A DNA stretch of 64,000 bases. Source: Pelomonas sp. V22. GTDB lineage: Bacteria > Pseudomonadota > Gammaproteobacteria > Burkholderiales > Burkholderiaceae_C. Where the stretch lies: positions 1,674,001-1,738,000 of the forward strand of contig NZ_JAGIXS010000001.1 in NCBI RefSeq assembly GCF_030014915.1, read 5' to 3'. Positions 48,936 to 58,959 of this stretch are shown here, in pieces (within the stretch, counting starts at the first letter, position 1; every line of letters starts with the position of its first letter). The notes beneath the pieces are model-generated. The model did not search any database, was not told the origin of the DNA, and saw only the letters and a program-made list of their open reading frames with translations. Both the position numbers and the translations under genes were made by a program.

Positions 48936-49669
48936 GCCCGTCGCAAGCGGCACCGGTCCAGCGCATCGACACGCTGGCCCGGGTCGAGACGCCGGAAGGC
49001 ATTGCGCTGTCCCTGCAGCCCGCCGGCCTGGTGGCGCGGACCATGGCCTTCCTGCTCGATCTGTTGATGCGCCTCGGCATCGACCTGGGCCTAGCGCTGA
49101 CCTTGGGCGCGCTGGGCGCGCTGAGCGGCATGGGCGGTGGCCTGATGCTGATCACGCTGTTCTGCGTGGAATGGCTCTACCCCATCGTGTTCGAGCTGAG
49201 CCGCTGGGGCGCCACGCCGGGCAAGCGCGCCCTGGGCCTGCGCGTGGTGATGGACACCGGCCTGCCGATCACGCCGGCCGCCTCGTTCACCCGCAACCTG
49301 CTGCGCGTGGCCGACTTCCTGCCGCTGGCTTATGGCTTCGGCATCGTCAGCCTGCTGCTGAACCGCGACTGCAAGCGCCTCGGCGATCTGGCGGCGGGCA
49401 CCCTCGTGGTCCATGCCAAGCCGGTGCTGCTGCACGACGCGCCACCGGCCGCCACGCCGCTGGCGCCGGCCCGCGCGCTGAACGCTCAGGAGCAGGCCGC
49501 CATCCTCTCCTGGGCCGGACGCGCCAAGCGTTTGACACCGGCCCGCTTCGAGGAACTGGCCCTGCTGGCCGCACCCGCCCTGCCCGCCACGCAGCCCGAT
49601 GAGGCCCGGCGCAGACCGGCCGAACGGCTGCTCGGGGTGGCGCAATGGCTGATGGGGAACAAATCGTGA
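48932..49669 (+). CDS. Second RDD family membrane protein (start uncertain)
   Basis: The RDD core with helices AFLLDLLMRLGIDLGLALTL, ITLFCVEWLYPIVFELSRWG and GWGATPGKRALGLRV-type loop is clear, and the C-terminal cytosolic part (residues about 160-245) ends GVAQWLMGNKS. The first ATG/GTG in frame is at 49022-49031, but conserved family sequence is encoded before it: IDTLARVETPEGIALSLQPAG (in parts). Reading back, the only possible start is a CTG at 48932 overlapping the previous stop (CTGA), with AAGGTG 8 nt upstream. I annotate that CTG (245 residues), by translational coupling; ATG at 49031 gives 212 residues. Gene certain, start not. Confidence 0.85.
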   Translation: MSPSQAAPVQRIDTLARVETPEGIALSLQPAGLVARTMAFLLDLLMRLGIDLGLALTLGALGALSGMGGGLMLITLFCVEWLYPIVFELSRWGATPGKRALGLRVVMDTGLPITPAASFTRNLLRVADFLPLAYGFGIVSLLLNRDCKRLGDLAAGTLVVHAKPVLLHDAPPAATPLAPARALNAQEQAAILSWAGRAKRLTPARFEELALLAAPALPATQPDEARRRPAERLLGVAQWLMGNKS

Positions 49670-49734
49670 ACGGTCGGGACCAAGCATCGTCTTCACGGGC
49701 CGAGCGCCGGGCCGCTCCCAAGCCGGCCCGACAT

Positions 49735-49786
49735 GCCAGCCGCAAGGCTGGCGTCCCCTCGGGGGACCGACCAGCGTACTCGCTGG
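49735..49786 (+). promoter_or_regulatory. Array of three hairpins in the spoIIM-like gene leader
   Basis: GCCAGCC-GCAA-GGCTGGC (49735-49752, GNRA loop), GTCCCC-TCG-GGGGAC (49753-49767) and CCAGCG-TACT-CGCTGG (49771-49786) follow each other with 0-3 bp gaps. They end 16 bp before the ATG of the next gene, whose GAGGGG ribosome-binding site follows directly. This may be a palindromic repeat element, an mRNA processing signal, or a translational control leader between the RDD and SpoIIM genes. Confidence 0.5.
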
Positions 49787-49802
49787 GCGAGGGGTGCACA
49801 CC

Positions 49803-50765
49803 ATGACGCCCGTGAGCTTCGAGGCGGCCTATGGCTCGATGTGGACGGAGTTTGCCGAGCAGCTCGCTGCGGCCGGCAAGGGCCAGGGCGTCGACGGCGC
49901 GCTGCTCGCGGTGCGCTACCGACGCGTCTGCGAACACCTGGCACTGGCGCAGTCGCGTGCCTATCCGGTCCACCTGGTGGCGCGGCTGGAGGCGCTGGCG
50001 CAGGAGGCGCACCAGCTGATCTACCGCCGCCAGGACTATGGCCTGCGCGCCCTGGGCCGGCTGCTGCGCTCCGAGCTGCCGGCCGCCGTGCGGGCCGAGC
50101 GGCGTTGCGTGCTGCTGGCGCTCGTGCTGTTCGCGCTGCCGCTGCTCTTGTCCTACCTGCTGGCCCTGCAAGGCCCGGACTTCGCGCTGCGCCTGCTCGA
50201 TGCGAGCCAGCTGCGCAATTACGAGGCCATGTACGGAGATGGCAAGAAGGCGCTCGGCCGCCTCCGTGAAGCCGGCGGCGATTGGGAGATGTTCGGCCAC
50301 TACATCTTCAACAACATCGGCATCGGCTTTCGCAGCTTCGGCGCCGGCATCCTGGCCGGCGTGGGCAGCGCCTTCGTGCTGCTCTACAACGGGCTGATGA
50401 TGGGTGCCACGATTGGCCATCTGCAACGCGTTGGCCTCGGCCACAACCTCTGGCCCTTTGTGGCCACGCATTCGGCCTTCGAGCTGACCGGCATCGTGCT
50501 GTCCGGCGCGGCCGGCCTGCGCCTCGGCTTCGGCTGGCTGATGCCCGGTCGGCGCAGCCGGCTCGAGGCGCTGCGCGTGGCGGCGCGGGCGGCCGTGCCC
50601 CTGGTCTATGCGGCCTTCTTCCTGCTCTTCGTCGCGGCGGCCTTCGAGGCCTTCTGGTCCTCGGCCGCCTGGATCGCACCGGCGGTGAAGTACGGCGTCG
50701 CGGGCCTGTGCTGGGCGCTGGTCCTGACGTGGCTGTGTTTTGTCGGGAGAAGCCATGCGCGTTGA
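49803..50765 (+). CDS. SpoIIM-family (DUF95) membrane protein
   Basis: A 320-residue protein from the ATG at 49803, GAGGGG 6 nt upstream. A cytosolic N-terminus of about 100 residues (AYGSMWTEFAEQLAAAGKGQG) leads into five or six helices with NYEAMYGDGKKALG and IFNNIGIGFRSFGAGILAGVG (in parts), and GLGHNLWPFVATHSAFELTGI: the SpoIIM core. In Bacillus SpoIIM is part of a peptidoglycan hydrolase complex for engulfment; this organism type does not sporulate, and SpoIIM relatives in Proteobacteria sit in clusters with RDD, DUF4129, MoxR and DUF58, as here. Role unknown. It overlaps the next gene by 11 bp. Confidence 0.92.
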   Translation: MTPVSFEAAYGSMWTEFAEQLAAAGKGQGVDGALLAVRYRRVCEHLALAQSRAYPVHLVARLEALAQEAHQLIYRRQDYGLRALGRLLRSELPAAVRAERRCVLLALVLFALPLLLSYLLALQGPDFALRLLDASQLRNYEAMYGDGKKALGRLREAGGDWEMFGHYIFNNIGIGFRSFGAGILAGVGSAFVLLYNGLMMGATIGHLQRVGLGHNLWPFVATHSAFELTGIVLSGAAGLRLGFGWLMPGRRSRLEALRVAARAAVPLVYAAFFLLFVAAAFEAFWSSAAWIAPAVKYGVAGLCWALVLTWLCFVGRSHAR

Positions 50766-51501
50766 AGGCCTTGCCGTCGCGCTGCGCCCGCGCAGCCAGG
50801 CCGAAGCCTGCGACCTGGGTCTCGCGCTGGTGCGCGGCCATGCGCGCTCGATCTGGCGCTGCTACACACCGGTGCTGCTGGCCGTGGCCGCGCTGGCCCT
50901 GTGCACGGTCGACACCATGGGCTGGCTGCCGGTGCTGATCGTGTTCTGGCTCAAGCCCTGGCTGGACCGCGGCTTGCTGTTCGTGCTGTCGCGCGCCGTC
51001 TTCGGCGAAGCCACAGCCTGGTCTGACCTGTGGCGCGCGCGCCGCCAGGTCTTTGGCGGTCAGTTGCTGCGCACGCTGCTGTGGCGGCGCCTCTCGCCCT
51101 GGCGCGCCTACACCCAGCCGGTCGAACAGCTCGAGGGCCTGCGCGGCAGCCAGCGACGCAAGCGCGTCAAGCTGATGCTCAACGACAACCGCGGCGCCAC
51201 CACGGCCTTGCAGTTCGCCTTCGCCCATGCGGAAGGCGTGCTGAGCTATGGCCTCATCGGCCTGCTGTGGTGGTTCGCACCGGAGGGCCACAGCGCCAGC
51301 ATCTGGGACTGGTTCATCCACCCCGACGCCCATGCGGCCGGCCAGCTGGGGCTGGACATCGTGGTCTCGCTGGCCTATTTCGCCGTCGTGCTCTTCCTCG
51401 AACCCTTCTACGTGGCGGCCGGCTTCGCCATGTACCTGAACCGCCGCGTGGCCCTGGAAGCCTGGGACATAGAACAGGAGTTCCGCCGTGCGTTTGCCTG
51501 A
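50755..51501 (+). CDS. Uncharacterised multi-pass membrane protein of the MoxR/SpoIIM cluster
   Basis: A 248-residue protein from the ATG at 50755, with GGAGA 5 nt upstream, overlapping the SpoIIM gene by 11 bp. It has hydrophobic spans at about residues 40-65, 150-170 and 192-218 (VLLAVAALALCTVDTMGWLP and VVSLAYFAVVLFLEPFYVAAG, in parts). No domain name is recognised; its place between spoIIM and DUF4129 genes is the usual one for this conserved unknown of the cluster. A basic stretch (GSQRRKRVKLMLNDNRGA) lies at residues 125-145. Function unknown, likely part of the same complex. Confidence 0.88.
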   Translation: MRVEGLAVALRPRSQAEACDLGLALVRGHARSIWRCYTPVLLAVAALALCTVDTMGWLPVLIVFWLKPWLDRGLLFVLSRAVFGEATAWSDLWRARRQVFGGQLLRTLLWRRLSPWRAYTQPVEQLEGLRGSQRRKRVKLMLNDNRGATTALQFAFAHAEGVLSYGLIGLLWWFAPEGHSASIWDWFIHPDAHAAGQLGLDIVVSLAYFAVVLFLEPFYVAAGFAMYLNRRVALEAWDIEQEFRRAFA

Positions 51502-52249
51502 GGCCCTGCTGCTCAGCGCTGCCCTGCTGTGTGCCCAAGGCGCGGCCGCGCAACCGGCCGAGCAATCCGCCGGGCAAGCCGCTGCAGCCGCATCGACGCC
51601 GCCGGCCCTCAGCGCCAGCGCAGTACAGGCCGCCATCGAGGCCGTGCGGGCCGATCCGCTGCTGCCCGGCATGGAGAAGGAGCGCGTGCTGCGCTTCAAG
51701 GAAGAAGCGCGCAAGGACAAGCCCAAGGACCCGAACCTGGACTGGTGGCTGGACCTGCTGGCCAGCCTCTCGGGCGGCATGCGCGTCGCGGTCTGGCTGA
51801 TAGGCGCGGCCCTGCTGATCTGGGTGCTGCTGCGCCTGCGCGACTGGCTGGTGGCACGCCGGCGCGGCCCGGTTCTGGCCGAGCTGCCGCCCACGCACGT
51901 GGGCTCGCTCGACATCCGCCCCGAGAGCCTGCCGGCCGACATCGGCGCGGCCGCACGGGCCCTGTGGCAGCGCGGCGAGATGCGAGCAGCGCTGTCGCTG
52001 CTGTACCGGGGGGCGCTGTCGCGCCTGGTCCATGCCCATGGCGTGGCCATACGCGCGGCCAGCACCGAGAGCGACTGCCTCGCGCTGGCGCAGCAACGCC
52101 TGGCGGCCGAACCGCAGGCCTACCTGAGGCAACTGATAGCCGGCTGGCAGGCCGTGGCCTATGCCCGGCGCGAGCTGCCTGCCGAGGAACTGGAGCAGCT
52201 GTGTGCCAGCTTCGATGCGCGACTCTCTGCGCAGGGAGCGCGACCATGA
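51488..52249 (+). CDS. DUF4129 domain protein
   Basis: A 253-residue protein from a GTG at 51488 with AGGAG 7 nt upstream, overlapping the previous gene by 14 bp. An N-terminal signal-like helix (LPEALLLSAALLCAQGAAAQ) and a second membrane helix (VAVWLIGAALLIWVLLRLRD, residues 97-116) flank a charged, partly coiled segment. The cytosolic C-terminus has the DUF4129 motif RALWQRGEMRAALSLLYRGALSRLVHAHG (in parts). DUF4129 proteins are found only with MoxR/DUF58-type clusters and may be the membrane scaffold. It overlaps the DUF4350 gene by 4 bp (ATGA). Confidence 0.9.
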   Translation: MRLPEALLLSAALLCAQGAAAQPAEQSAGQAAAAASTPPALSASAVQAAIEAVRADPLLPGMEKERVLRFKEEARKDKPKDPNLDWWLDLLASLSGGMRVAVWLIGAALLIWVLLRLRDWLVARRRGPVLAELPPTHVGSLDIRPESLPADIGAAARALWQRGEMRAALSLLYRGALSRLVHAHGVAIRAASTESDCLALAQQRLAAEPQAYLRQLIAGWQAVAYARRELPAEELEQLCASFDARLSAQGARP

Positions 52250-53444
52250 AGCAGGAGACCGTCATCCGCCTGCTGGCCCTGCTGATCCTGGTCGCTATCG
52301 GCGCCTGGGTGGTCGTCAACACCGAATGGGTGGACGAGGAGCGGCCCCGGCCCCTGCAGGGCGAGGCCCGCGAGAACCCGGTCTATGCCACCGAACAGCT
52401 GCTGCGCCGGCTCGGCATGACAGTCGCTCATCACCAGGCCCTGCCCTCGATGCCGCCTGCCGGGGCGCGCCTCGTGCTGCTGTCGCAGGACTGGCAGCTG
52501 TTCCCCGAGCGCACTGCCGAGTTGCGCCAATGGGTGGAGGCCGGTGGCCACCTGGTCCTGCCCCGGGACGCGAGCTGGTACGAGACCCGGTTCGACGACT
52601 GGGTGCCCGTCGAAACACGGTTCGCGAAGATGGCCGACCCGCCGGCGAGCGCGGCCCCGGCTCAGGGCTTCCAGCCGAGCCCGCACTTCAACGAAGTCGG
52701 CCTGCGGTCAACGCCACCACTCTGGGGCAGCCAGCAGAAGCTCACTGTGTGCAAGGTCTTGCTGATGCACCAGAAGCTGCAGCCCAAGCGGGGCCACACG
52801 GCCACCTGGTCGCTGGCGCGTGAAGACATCACGCAGGCGCTGCGCGTGCCGGTGGGCCGGGGCAGCGTGACCGTACTGAACGCCAGCAACAACTTGTTCT
52901 TCACCGACGCGGCCCTGCGCTGCGACAACGGCCAGCTGATCGCCGCCGCACTGCAGGCCGAACCCGGCGCCACGGCCTGGATCTACCTGAACGAGAAGCG
53001 CCAGGCCCTGCTGCCCTGGCTGTGGCAGCAGGGCTGGATTGCCATCGTCGCCGGCCTGCTGGCGCTGGCGGCGCTGCTGTGGCGCCGTGCCGTGCGATTC
53101 GGCCCGCGCCTCGCGGCGCCCCCCCGGCTGCGCCGCTCCATCACCGAGCAGGTGCGGGGCCTCGGCGCCTACCTGCACCGCGAGGGCCGCGAGGCGCTGC
53201 TAAGCGCTCAACAACGCGCCCTTCAGGAAGCCGCAGCGCGGCACCTGCGCGGCTACGCCCGGCTTGCTGCGGGCGAGCGGGCCCGTGCGATCGCCGCCGC
53301 CACGCAGACCGACGAAGACGCGCTGCGCAGCGCCCTGTCGGCCCGCACCGTCACGCGGGCCCAGCTGCCGCCGTACCTGCAATTGCTAGAAACGGCCCGG
53401 CGCAGTCTGGTCCACCGAACCCACGAAGAAAGAAGAGCCATCCC

Positions 53445-53448
<4 letters not shown>
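52246..53448 (+). CDS. DUF4350 domain protein
   Basis: A 400-residue protein from the ATG at 52246, overlapping DUF4129 by 4 bp. An N-terminal helix (LLALLILVAIGAWVVVN) anchors a periplasmic domain with ENPVYATEQLLRRLGMTV and RLVLLSQDWQLFPERTAELRQW (in parts), the DUF4350 region (about residues 40-240), followed by a second helix (IAIVAGLLALAALLW, about 265-285) and a cytosolic helical tail (RRSITEQVRGLGAYLHREGREALLSAQQR in parts). The DUF4350 fold resembles glutamine-amidotransferase-like domains without catalysis. It overlaps moxR by 4 bp. Confidence 0.9.
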
Positions 53449-54430
<982 letters not shown>

Positions 54431-54431
<1 letters not shown>

Positions 54432-55813
54432 TGAGCCCTGCGCGCACCGCTACCCGGCGCGTCGTCATTCCGACGCGGGCCAGCATCTGGCTGCTGGCCG
54501 GCCTGGCCCTGGTCGGCACCATCACGCTGTCGGCTGGTGCGCCGCTGTCCACCGTGGCGCCGCTGGGCGGCGGCCTGCTCGGCCTCCTCGTTGCGGCCGC
54601 CGTCTTCGATCTGTGGCGCAGCCTGCGGCTGTGGAAGCGCGGCGGCCTGCAGGTGCTGCGGCGCTTGCCGGCAGCCTTTGCCATCGGTGCGTCGACCGAG
54701 CTGAAGCTGGACCTGGTCAACCCGGGCCTGCTTACCTGGCGGCTGCAGGTCTTCGACGAGCTGGACCCTTTGTTCGATTTCGAAGGCCTGCCGCGCACGC
54801 TCACCATCGCCGGGCAGAGCCGCAGCCGCGTCACCTTCCGCGTCACGGCCCGACAGCGCGGTATCGCGGAGCTCGGCCGCACCCAGCTGCTGTGGCAGAG
54901 CCGCGCCGGCTTCTTCGAAGTGCGCGAAACGCAAGGCGAGGTGCAGGCCTTGCGCGTCTATCCCAACTTCGCGGCGCTGGCCCGCTATGCCTGGCTCTCG
55001 GGCGACCGCCGCCTCGCGCAGATCGGCATCAAGAACTTCGTGCAGCGCGGCCAGGGCACGGACTTCCGCCAGCTTGCCGAGTACCAGCGCGGTGACCCGT
55101 TGCGCCACCTGGACGTCAAGGCCTCGCTGCGCCAGCGCAAGCCGGTGGTGCGCGAGTACCAGGACGAGCGCGACCAATGCGTGATGTTCCTGCTCGACTG
55201 CGGCCGCCGCATGCGCGCCGACGAGCAGAGCGCCGACGCCGGTACCAACAGCCATTTCGACGACGCGCTGGACGCGCTGATGCTGCTGGCCTACGTGGCC
55301 TTGACCGAAGGCGACGAAGTCGGTGCGATGACCTTCGGCTGCGCCGAGCACGCCCGCCGCGACTGCGCGCCCCGCAAGGGCATGGGCACCCTCAATGTGC
55401 TGATGAACAAGATGCACGACCTGCAGCCGGGCGGCGAGCACTCCGACTACCTGGCCGCCGCCGAGGCCCTGTCCAAGCGGCTGCGGCGCCGATCGCTGGT
55501 CATCATGCTGACCAACTTCCGCGACGAAGATGCGCCCGAGCTGCAGCCGGCGCTGCGCCTGCTGCGTCGCCGGCACCTGGTGCTGCTGGCCAGCCTGCGC
55601 GAGACAGCGCTGGGCCGGCTGCTGGACCTGCGACTTGATAACGCCGAAGATGCGGTGACCGTGGCCAACGCCCACCTGATGCTGCAGGCCCGGCACGATG
55701 CGTTCGCGCGCGTGGTGGATCACGACCGGCTGTCCATCGATGTGGAGCCCCAAGCCCTCGCCGCCACCCTGGTCAACCGCTACCACCAGGTCAAGCGTGC
55801 CGGGCTGCTCTGA
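54431..55813 (+). CDS. DUF58 (vWA-like) membrane-anchored protein
   Basis: A 460-residue protein from the ATG at 54431. Two N-terminal membrane helices (IWLLAGLALVGTITLSAG and GGGLLGLLVAAAVFDLW, residues about 18-58) precede a beta-rich domain and then the DUF58 core, GTDFRQLAEYQRGDPLRHLD with VREYQDERDQCVMFLLDCGRRM (in parts), which is followed by a vWA-like domain (DDALDALMLLAYVALTEGDEVG, in parts; a MIDAS-like DxGRx start). It is the predicted client of the MoxR ATPase. A degenerate ribosome-binding site suggests translation coupled to moxR. Confidence 0.92.
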
Positions 55814-55845
55814 TCCGTTTCAATTCACAACGCCAAGGAGGAATC

Positions 55846-56394
55846 ATGACGACCGATACGAGCTACAACCAGTACGCAGCACCCACTGCCACCGTGGCCG
55901 ACGTGCCGCAGGGCACTGACTATGCCGCGCTCAACTTTTTCTCCGCCACCGGGCGCATCGGGCGGCTGCGCTATCTGGCCTACCTGGTGGGCGTGGGTTT
56001 CCTGATCAATGTCGCCGTCGGCATCGTGAGCGCGATCTTCATCGCGATCAACCCGGCACTGGGCTTCATCGCAAGCCTGCTGGGCTGGATTCCCCTGCTG
56101 TGGTTCTCCATCCTCTGCGGCATCAAGCGTGCCCATGACTTCAACGCGAGCGGCTGGCTGTCCATCGTCTCGCTGATTCCGCTGATCGGCACCCTGATCT
56201 TTGCGCTGGTGCCGGGCAGCCAGGGCGACAACAACTACGGCCCTCCGCCGCCGCCCAACAACTGGGCGGTGCGCGTGCTGGGCCTGCTGCTGCCGGTGAT
56301 CGCCATCATCGGCATCCTGGCCGCGATAGCGATCCCGCAATACAAGAACTACACCGACAGAGCCCGCGCAGCGCAGAGCGCCGCACCCCGCTGA
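55846..56394 (+). CDS. DUF805 protein with C-terminal pilin-like hydrophobic helix
   Basis: A 182-residue protein with AAGGAGG 6 nt upstream. Residues 1-25 have the short AAPTATVADVPQG motif also seen in the RDD protein at 48426. Residues 30-130 are DUF805 (FSATGRIGRLRYLAYLVG, GIKRAHDFNASGWLSIVSLI) with helices. The C-terminus, VIAIIGILAAIAIPQYKNYTDRA (in parts), is nearly the N-terminal helix of a type IV pilin (IGILAAIAIPQYQDYTARA type), though without a prepilin-peptidase site. The protein may mimic or bind pilin-like helices in the membrane. It ends 17 bp before a strong terminator. Confidence 0.88.
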   Translation: MTTDTSYNQYAAPTATVADVPQGTDYAALNFFSATGRIGRLRYLAYLVGVGFLINVAVGIVSAIFIAINPALGFIASLLGWIPLLWFSILCGIKRAHDFNASGWLSIVSLIPLIGTLIFALVPGSQGDNNYGPPPPPNNWAVRVLGLLLPVIAIIGILAAIAIPQYKNYTDRARAAQSAAPR

Positions 56395-56411
56395 AGCGGA
56401 CCCACAAAGCA

Positions 56412-56441
56412 AAGGCGGCGACCCTCGCGGGTCGCCGCCTT
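56412..56441. terminator. Bidirectional intrinsic terminator
   Basis: AAGGCGGCGACCC-TCGC-GGGTCGCCGCCTT is a 13-bp perfect stem with a 4-nt loop, preceded by A and followed by TTCTCTATTT; on the other strand the flank is also A/T-rich. It lies between the convergent DUF805 gene and the ABC permease gene at 56454. Confidence 0.85.
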
Positions 56442-56453
56442 CTCTATTTCGAC

Positions 56454-57770
56454 TCACAGCTCCCGCAAGGCCGCCGTCACCGGCAGGCTGGCCGCGCGCA
56501 CGGCCGGGAACAGGCCGCCGATGAATCCGATGGCCAGGGCCCATTTGATGCCCTCCCACAAGAGGCCGGGCGAGACGCTCAGGTTGAAGCTGAGCTTGCC
56601 GACCGAGCCGGCCGCCATGGTCGAGGCCTCGAAGCCGTTGAACAAGGCCCAGGCCGCGATGCCACCGACGGCGCCGCCTATCAGGGCCAGCAACATGGTC
56701 TCCAGCATCACGGCCACCACCACCGGCAGGCCGCGGAAGCCGATGGCGCGCAGCGTCGCGATCTCGCGGGCCCGCGTGGCCACGGCGGCGAACATCGTGT
56801 TGAGCGCACCGAACACCGCGCCCACCGCCATGATGGCGCCCACGGTGATGCCGATGATGCGCAGCACCTTGGTCATCTGCTCCGATTGCTTGGCAAAGAA
56901 GTCCAGCGTGGTGCTGGCCTTGACCTTGAGCTGCGGATTGGCCTCGAGCGCCTCGCTGAAGGTCTTGATGGCCGCCGCGTTCTCGAGCTTGACCGTGGCC
57001 GAGTTGCGGCCGGCGCCCCGGCGGTAGGCGTCGTTGACCACGTTGGCATCGGCCCAGAGCTCCGACTCCATCGCATCGCCCGAGGCGAAGATGCCAACCA
57101 CGGTCCAGGGCTGGTTGCCCAGCTTCAGCGTGGCGCCGACCTTGAGCCCCTCGAACTGCCGCACCGCGCCCTTGCCGATGACCAGCTCGCGCAGGCCCGG
57201 CTGGAAGGCCTTGCCCTCGATGATCTTGACATTGGGCCGCACGAGGAAGGCCGCTTCGCTGATGCCGCGCACCTGGGCACTGCCTTCGTCACCGACCTTG
57301 CTGCCGCGCACCGGCAGGTTGGCCGCCACCACGGTCTCGGCCGAGATGATGGGCTCGCCCTTGGCATTGCGAGCAATGCCGGGCGCCTGCTCGATCTGCA
57401 CCAGGTCCTCGCGGCTCAGCGAGGACGAGACCTCGTTGGCCGAGGCGCCGCGCATCACGATGGCGGTGTCCAGGCTGCCGGAGTTGCGCAGCGTCTGCCC
57501 ATAGCCCTCGGCCATGGCCAGCAGGGCGACGAGCACGCCCACCACGCCGGCGATGCCAACCACGATCACAGCGGAGGAGCCCAGGCGCTGCCTCAAGGTG
57601 CTGATGCCCACCATGGCGACCGAGCGCGTCTGCGTGCCGCTGCGGAACGCAAACATCCACAGCGCCAGCAGCACGGCCAGCACAAGGGCGCCCTGCCAGG
57701 GCAAGGCCACCCACAGGCCGAGGAAAACGATGGTCAACAGGACCAGGCCTAGATTTTTTAGGAACCTCAT
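56454..57770 (-). CDS. FtsX/MacB-type ABC transporter permease
   Basis: A 438-residue permease started at the ATG at 57770 (a GTG or ATG 8 codons upstream would overlap the next gene's stop). Helix 1 is preceded by a short N-terminal hydrophobic pair (LVLLTIVFLGLWVALPWQG, residues 6-40), then TLRQRLGSSAVIVVGIAGVVG; a large extracytoplasmic MacB_PCD domain (residues about 110-285) and three helices with TRAREIATLRAIGFRGLPVVV and ending ITAALREL. It lies 1 bp after the other permease gene. The pair should form a tripartite-type exporter with the ATPase and adaptor encoded upstream. Confidence 0.93.
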   Translation of the reverse strand: MRFLKNLGLVLLTIVFLGLWVALPWQGALVLAVLLALWMFAFRSGTQTRSVAMVGISTLRQRLGSSAVIVVGIAGVVGVLVALLAMAEGYGQTLRNSGSLDTAIVMRGASANEVSSSLSREDLVQIEQAPGIARNAKGEPIISAETVVAANLPVRGSKVGDEGSAQVRGISEAAFLVRPNVKIIEGKAFQPGLRELVIGKGAVRQFEGLKVGATLKLGNQPWTVVGIFASGDAMESELWADANVVNDAYRRGAGRNSATVKLENAAAIKTFSEALEANPQLKVKASTTLDFFAKQSEQMTKVLRIIGITVGAIMAVGAVFGALNTMFAAVATRAREIATLRAIGFRGLPVVVAVMLETMLLALIGGAVGGIAAWALFNGFEASTMAAGSVGKLSFNLSVSPGLLWEGIKWALAIGFIGGLFPAVRAASLPVTAALREL

Positions 57771-57771
57771 T

Positions 57772-58941
57772 TCAAGCCCTCCCCGCCAGTGCATCGGTGA
57801 TGTTCACGCGCATGGCGCGCAGCGCGGGCAGCGTGCCCACGGCCAGGCCGAACAGCAGCGCGAGGCCCACGCCGATCAGCCAGCTCACGAGGCCGGCGGC
57901 CGGCAGGTTCAAGGTGCCACCACTGCCAGCGCTGACGATGGGGCCGATGACGCTGGCGAGGCCAAGGCCGATGACGCCGCCGATCAGCAGCAGCAGCACC
58001 GATTCGGCCAGCACCATGGCCAGCACGCTCTCGCCTGAGAAACCCAGCGTCTTCAGCACGGCGATCTCGCCGGTGCGCTCGCGCACGGCCTGCATCATGG
58101 TGTTGCCGGCCAAGAGCAGCAGCGTGAAGAACACGGCGCCCATGATGGAGGTGACGATCAGGTTGATGTCGGCCACCTGCTTCATCCAGCTGGACATCGC
58201 GGCCTGCTCGGTCTGCGTGCGCGTCTCGTGGTCGGAGTTGGCCGAGATCGCGTCGATGGCTTTGAGCACCCGGTCCGCCTGGTTCACGTCTTTCACGCGG
58301 GTCACGTACCAGCCGACCTGGCCCTGGTTCCAGGGCGTGGTGTCGTCGAAGTACTTCCAGTTCAGGAGGAACATCTGGTCCCACCAGCCGCCGGACTTCT
58401 TGTCGGCCACATGGATCACGCCGACGATGGTGAAGGGCCAGTTCTGGCTGCCGTTCTTGTCCGGAAAGATCGTGGACTGCATGGGCACCTGGTCGCCGAC
58501 CTTCCAGCCGAAGCGCTTGGCCAGGCCCTCGCCGACGATGGCGCCGTTCTTGGTCTCGGCAAAGGCCTTGCGGTGCTCGGCCGAGACTTCCATCTCCGGA
58601 TAGATGTCCAGGTAGTTGGGCGCGACGGCGAAGCTGAAGACCTGGTTCTCGGGCTTCTGGTAGGCGCCGCCGAACCAGTTGGCATAGGTCGTGTCCTTGA
58701 CGCCATCGATCTGCGTGATGCGCGCGCCCAGCGACATCGGCAAGAGCTGGATGAAGCTGAGCTTGGAGCCGGTCTGGAGCCGTGTCGCGCCATTGGCGCT
58801 CTGGCCGGCCTGGTCGAAGCCGACGCGCACCGCGTCCAGCAGGCCGAACAGCAGGAAGGCCGTGATGATGGAAACGAGCGTCAGGAAGGTGCGGCCCTTG
58901 CGCCGGAACAGCGCCGCCCAGATGAGGTGGAGGTATTTCAT
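57772..58941 (-). CDS. FtsX/MacB-type ABC transporter permease
   Basis: A 389-residue permease with one N-terminal helix ([20 protein letters not shown], residues 17-36), a large periplasmic domain (about 45-250, [36 protein letters not shown]) and three C-terminal helices with [24 protein letters not shown] and ending [15 protein letters not shown]. The ATPase gene lies 18 bp upstream, the second permease 1 bp downstream. It is a separate protein from its ATPase, unlike MacB where they are fused. Confidence 0.93.
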   Translation of the reverse strand: MKYLHLIWAALFRRKGRTFLTLVSIITAFLLFGLLDAVRVGFDQAGQSANGATRLQTGSKLSFIQLLPMSLGARITQIDGVKDTTYANWFGGAYQKPENQVFSFAVAPNYLDIYPEMEVSAEHRKAFAETKNGAIVGEGLAKRFGWKVGDQVPMQSTIFPDKNGSQNWPFTIVGVIHVADKKSGGWWDQMFLLNWKYFDDTTPWNQGQVGWYVTRVKDVNQADRVLKAIDAISANSDHETRTQTEQAAMSSWMKQVADINLIVTSIMGAVFFTLLLLAGNTMMQAVRERTGEIAVLKTLGFSGESVLAMVLAESVLLLLIGGVIGLGLASVIGPIVSAGSGGTLNLPAAGLVSWLIGVGLALLFGLAVGTLPALRAMRVNITDALAGRA

Positions 58942-58959
58942 CGCGTCACCTCATCCGGC

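Noticed and set aside
55846-56394. True type IV pilin
   Set aside because: The pilin-like helix is at the C-terminus and lacks a prepilin-peptidase leader; the rest is DUF805.
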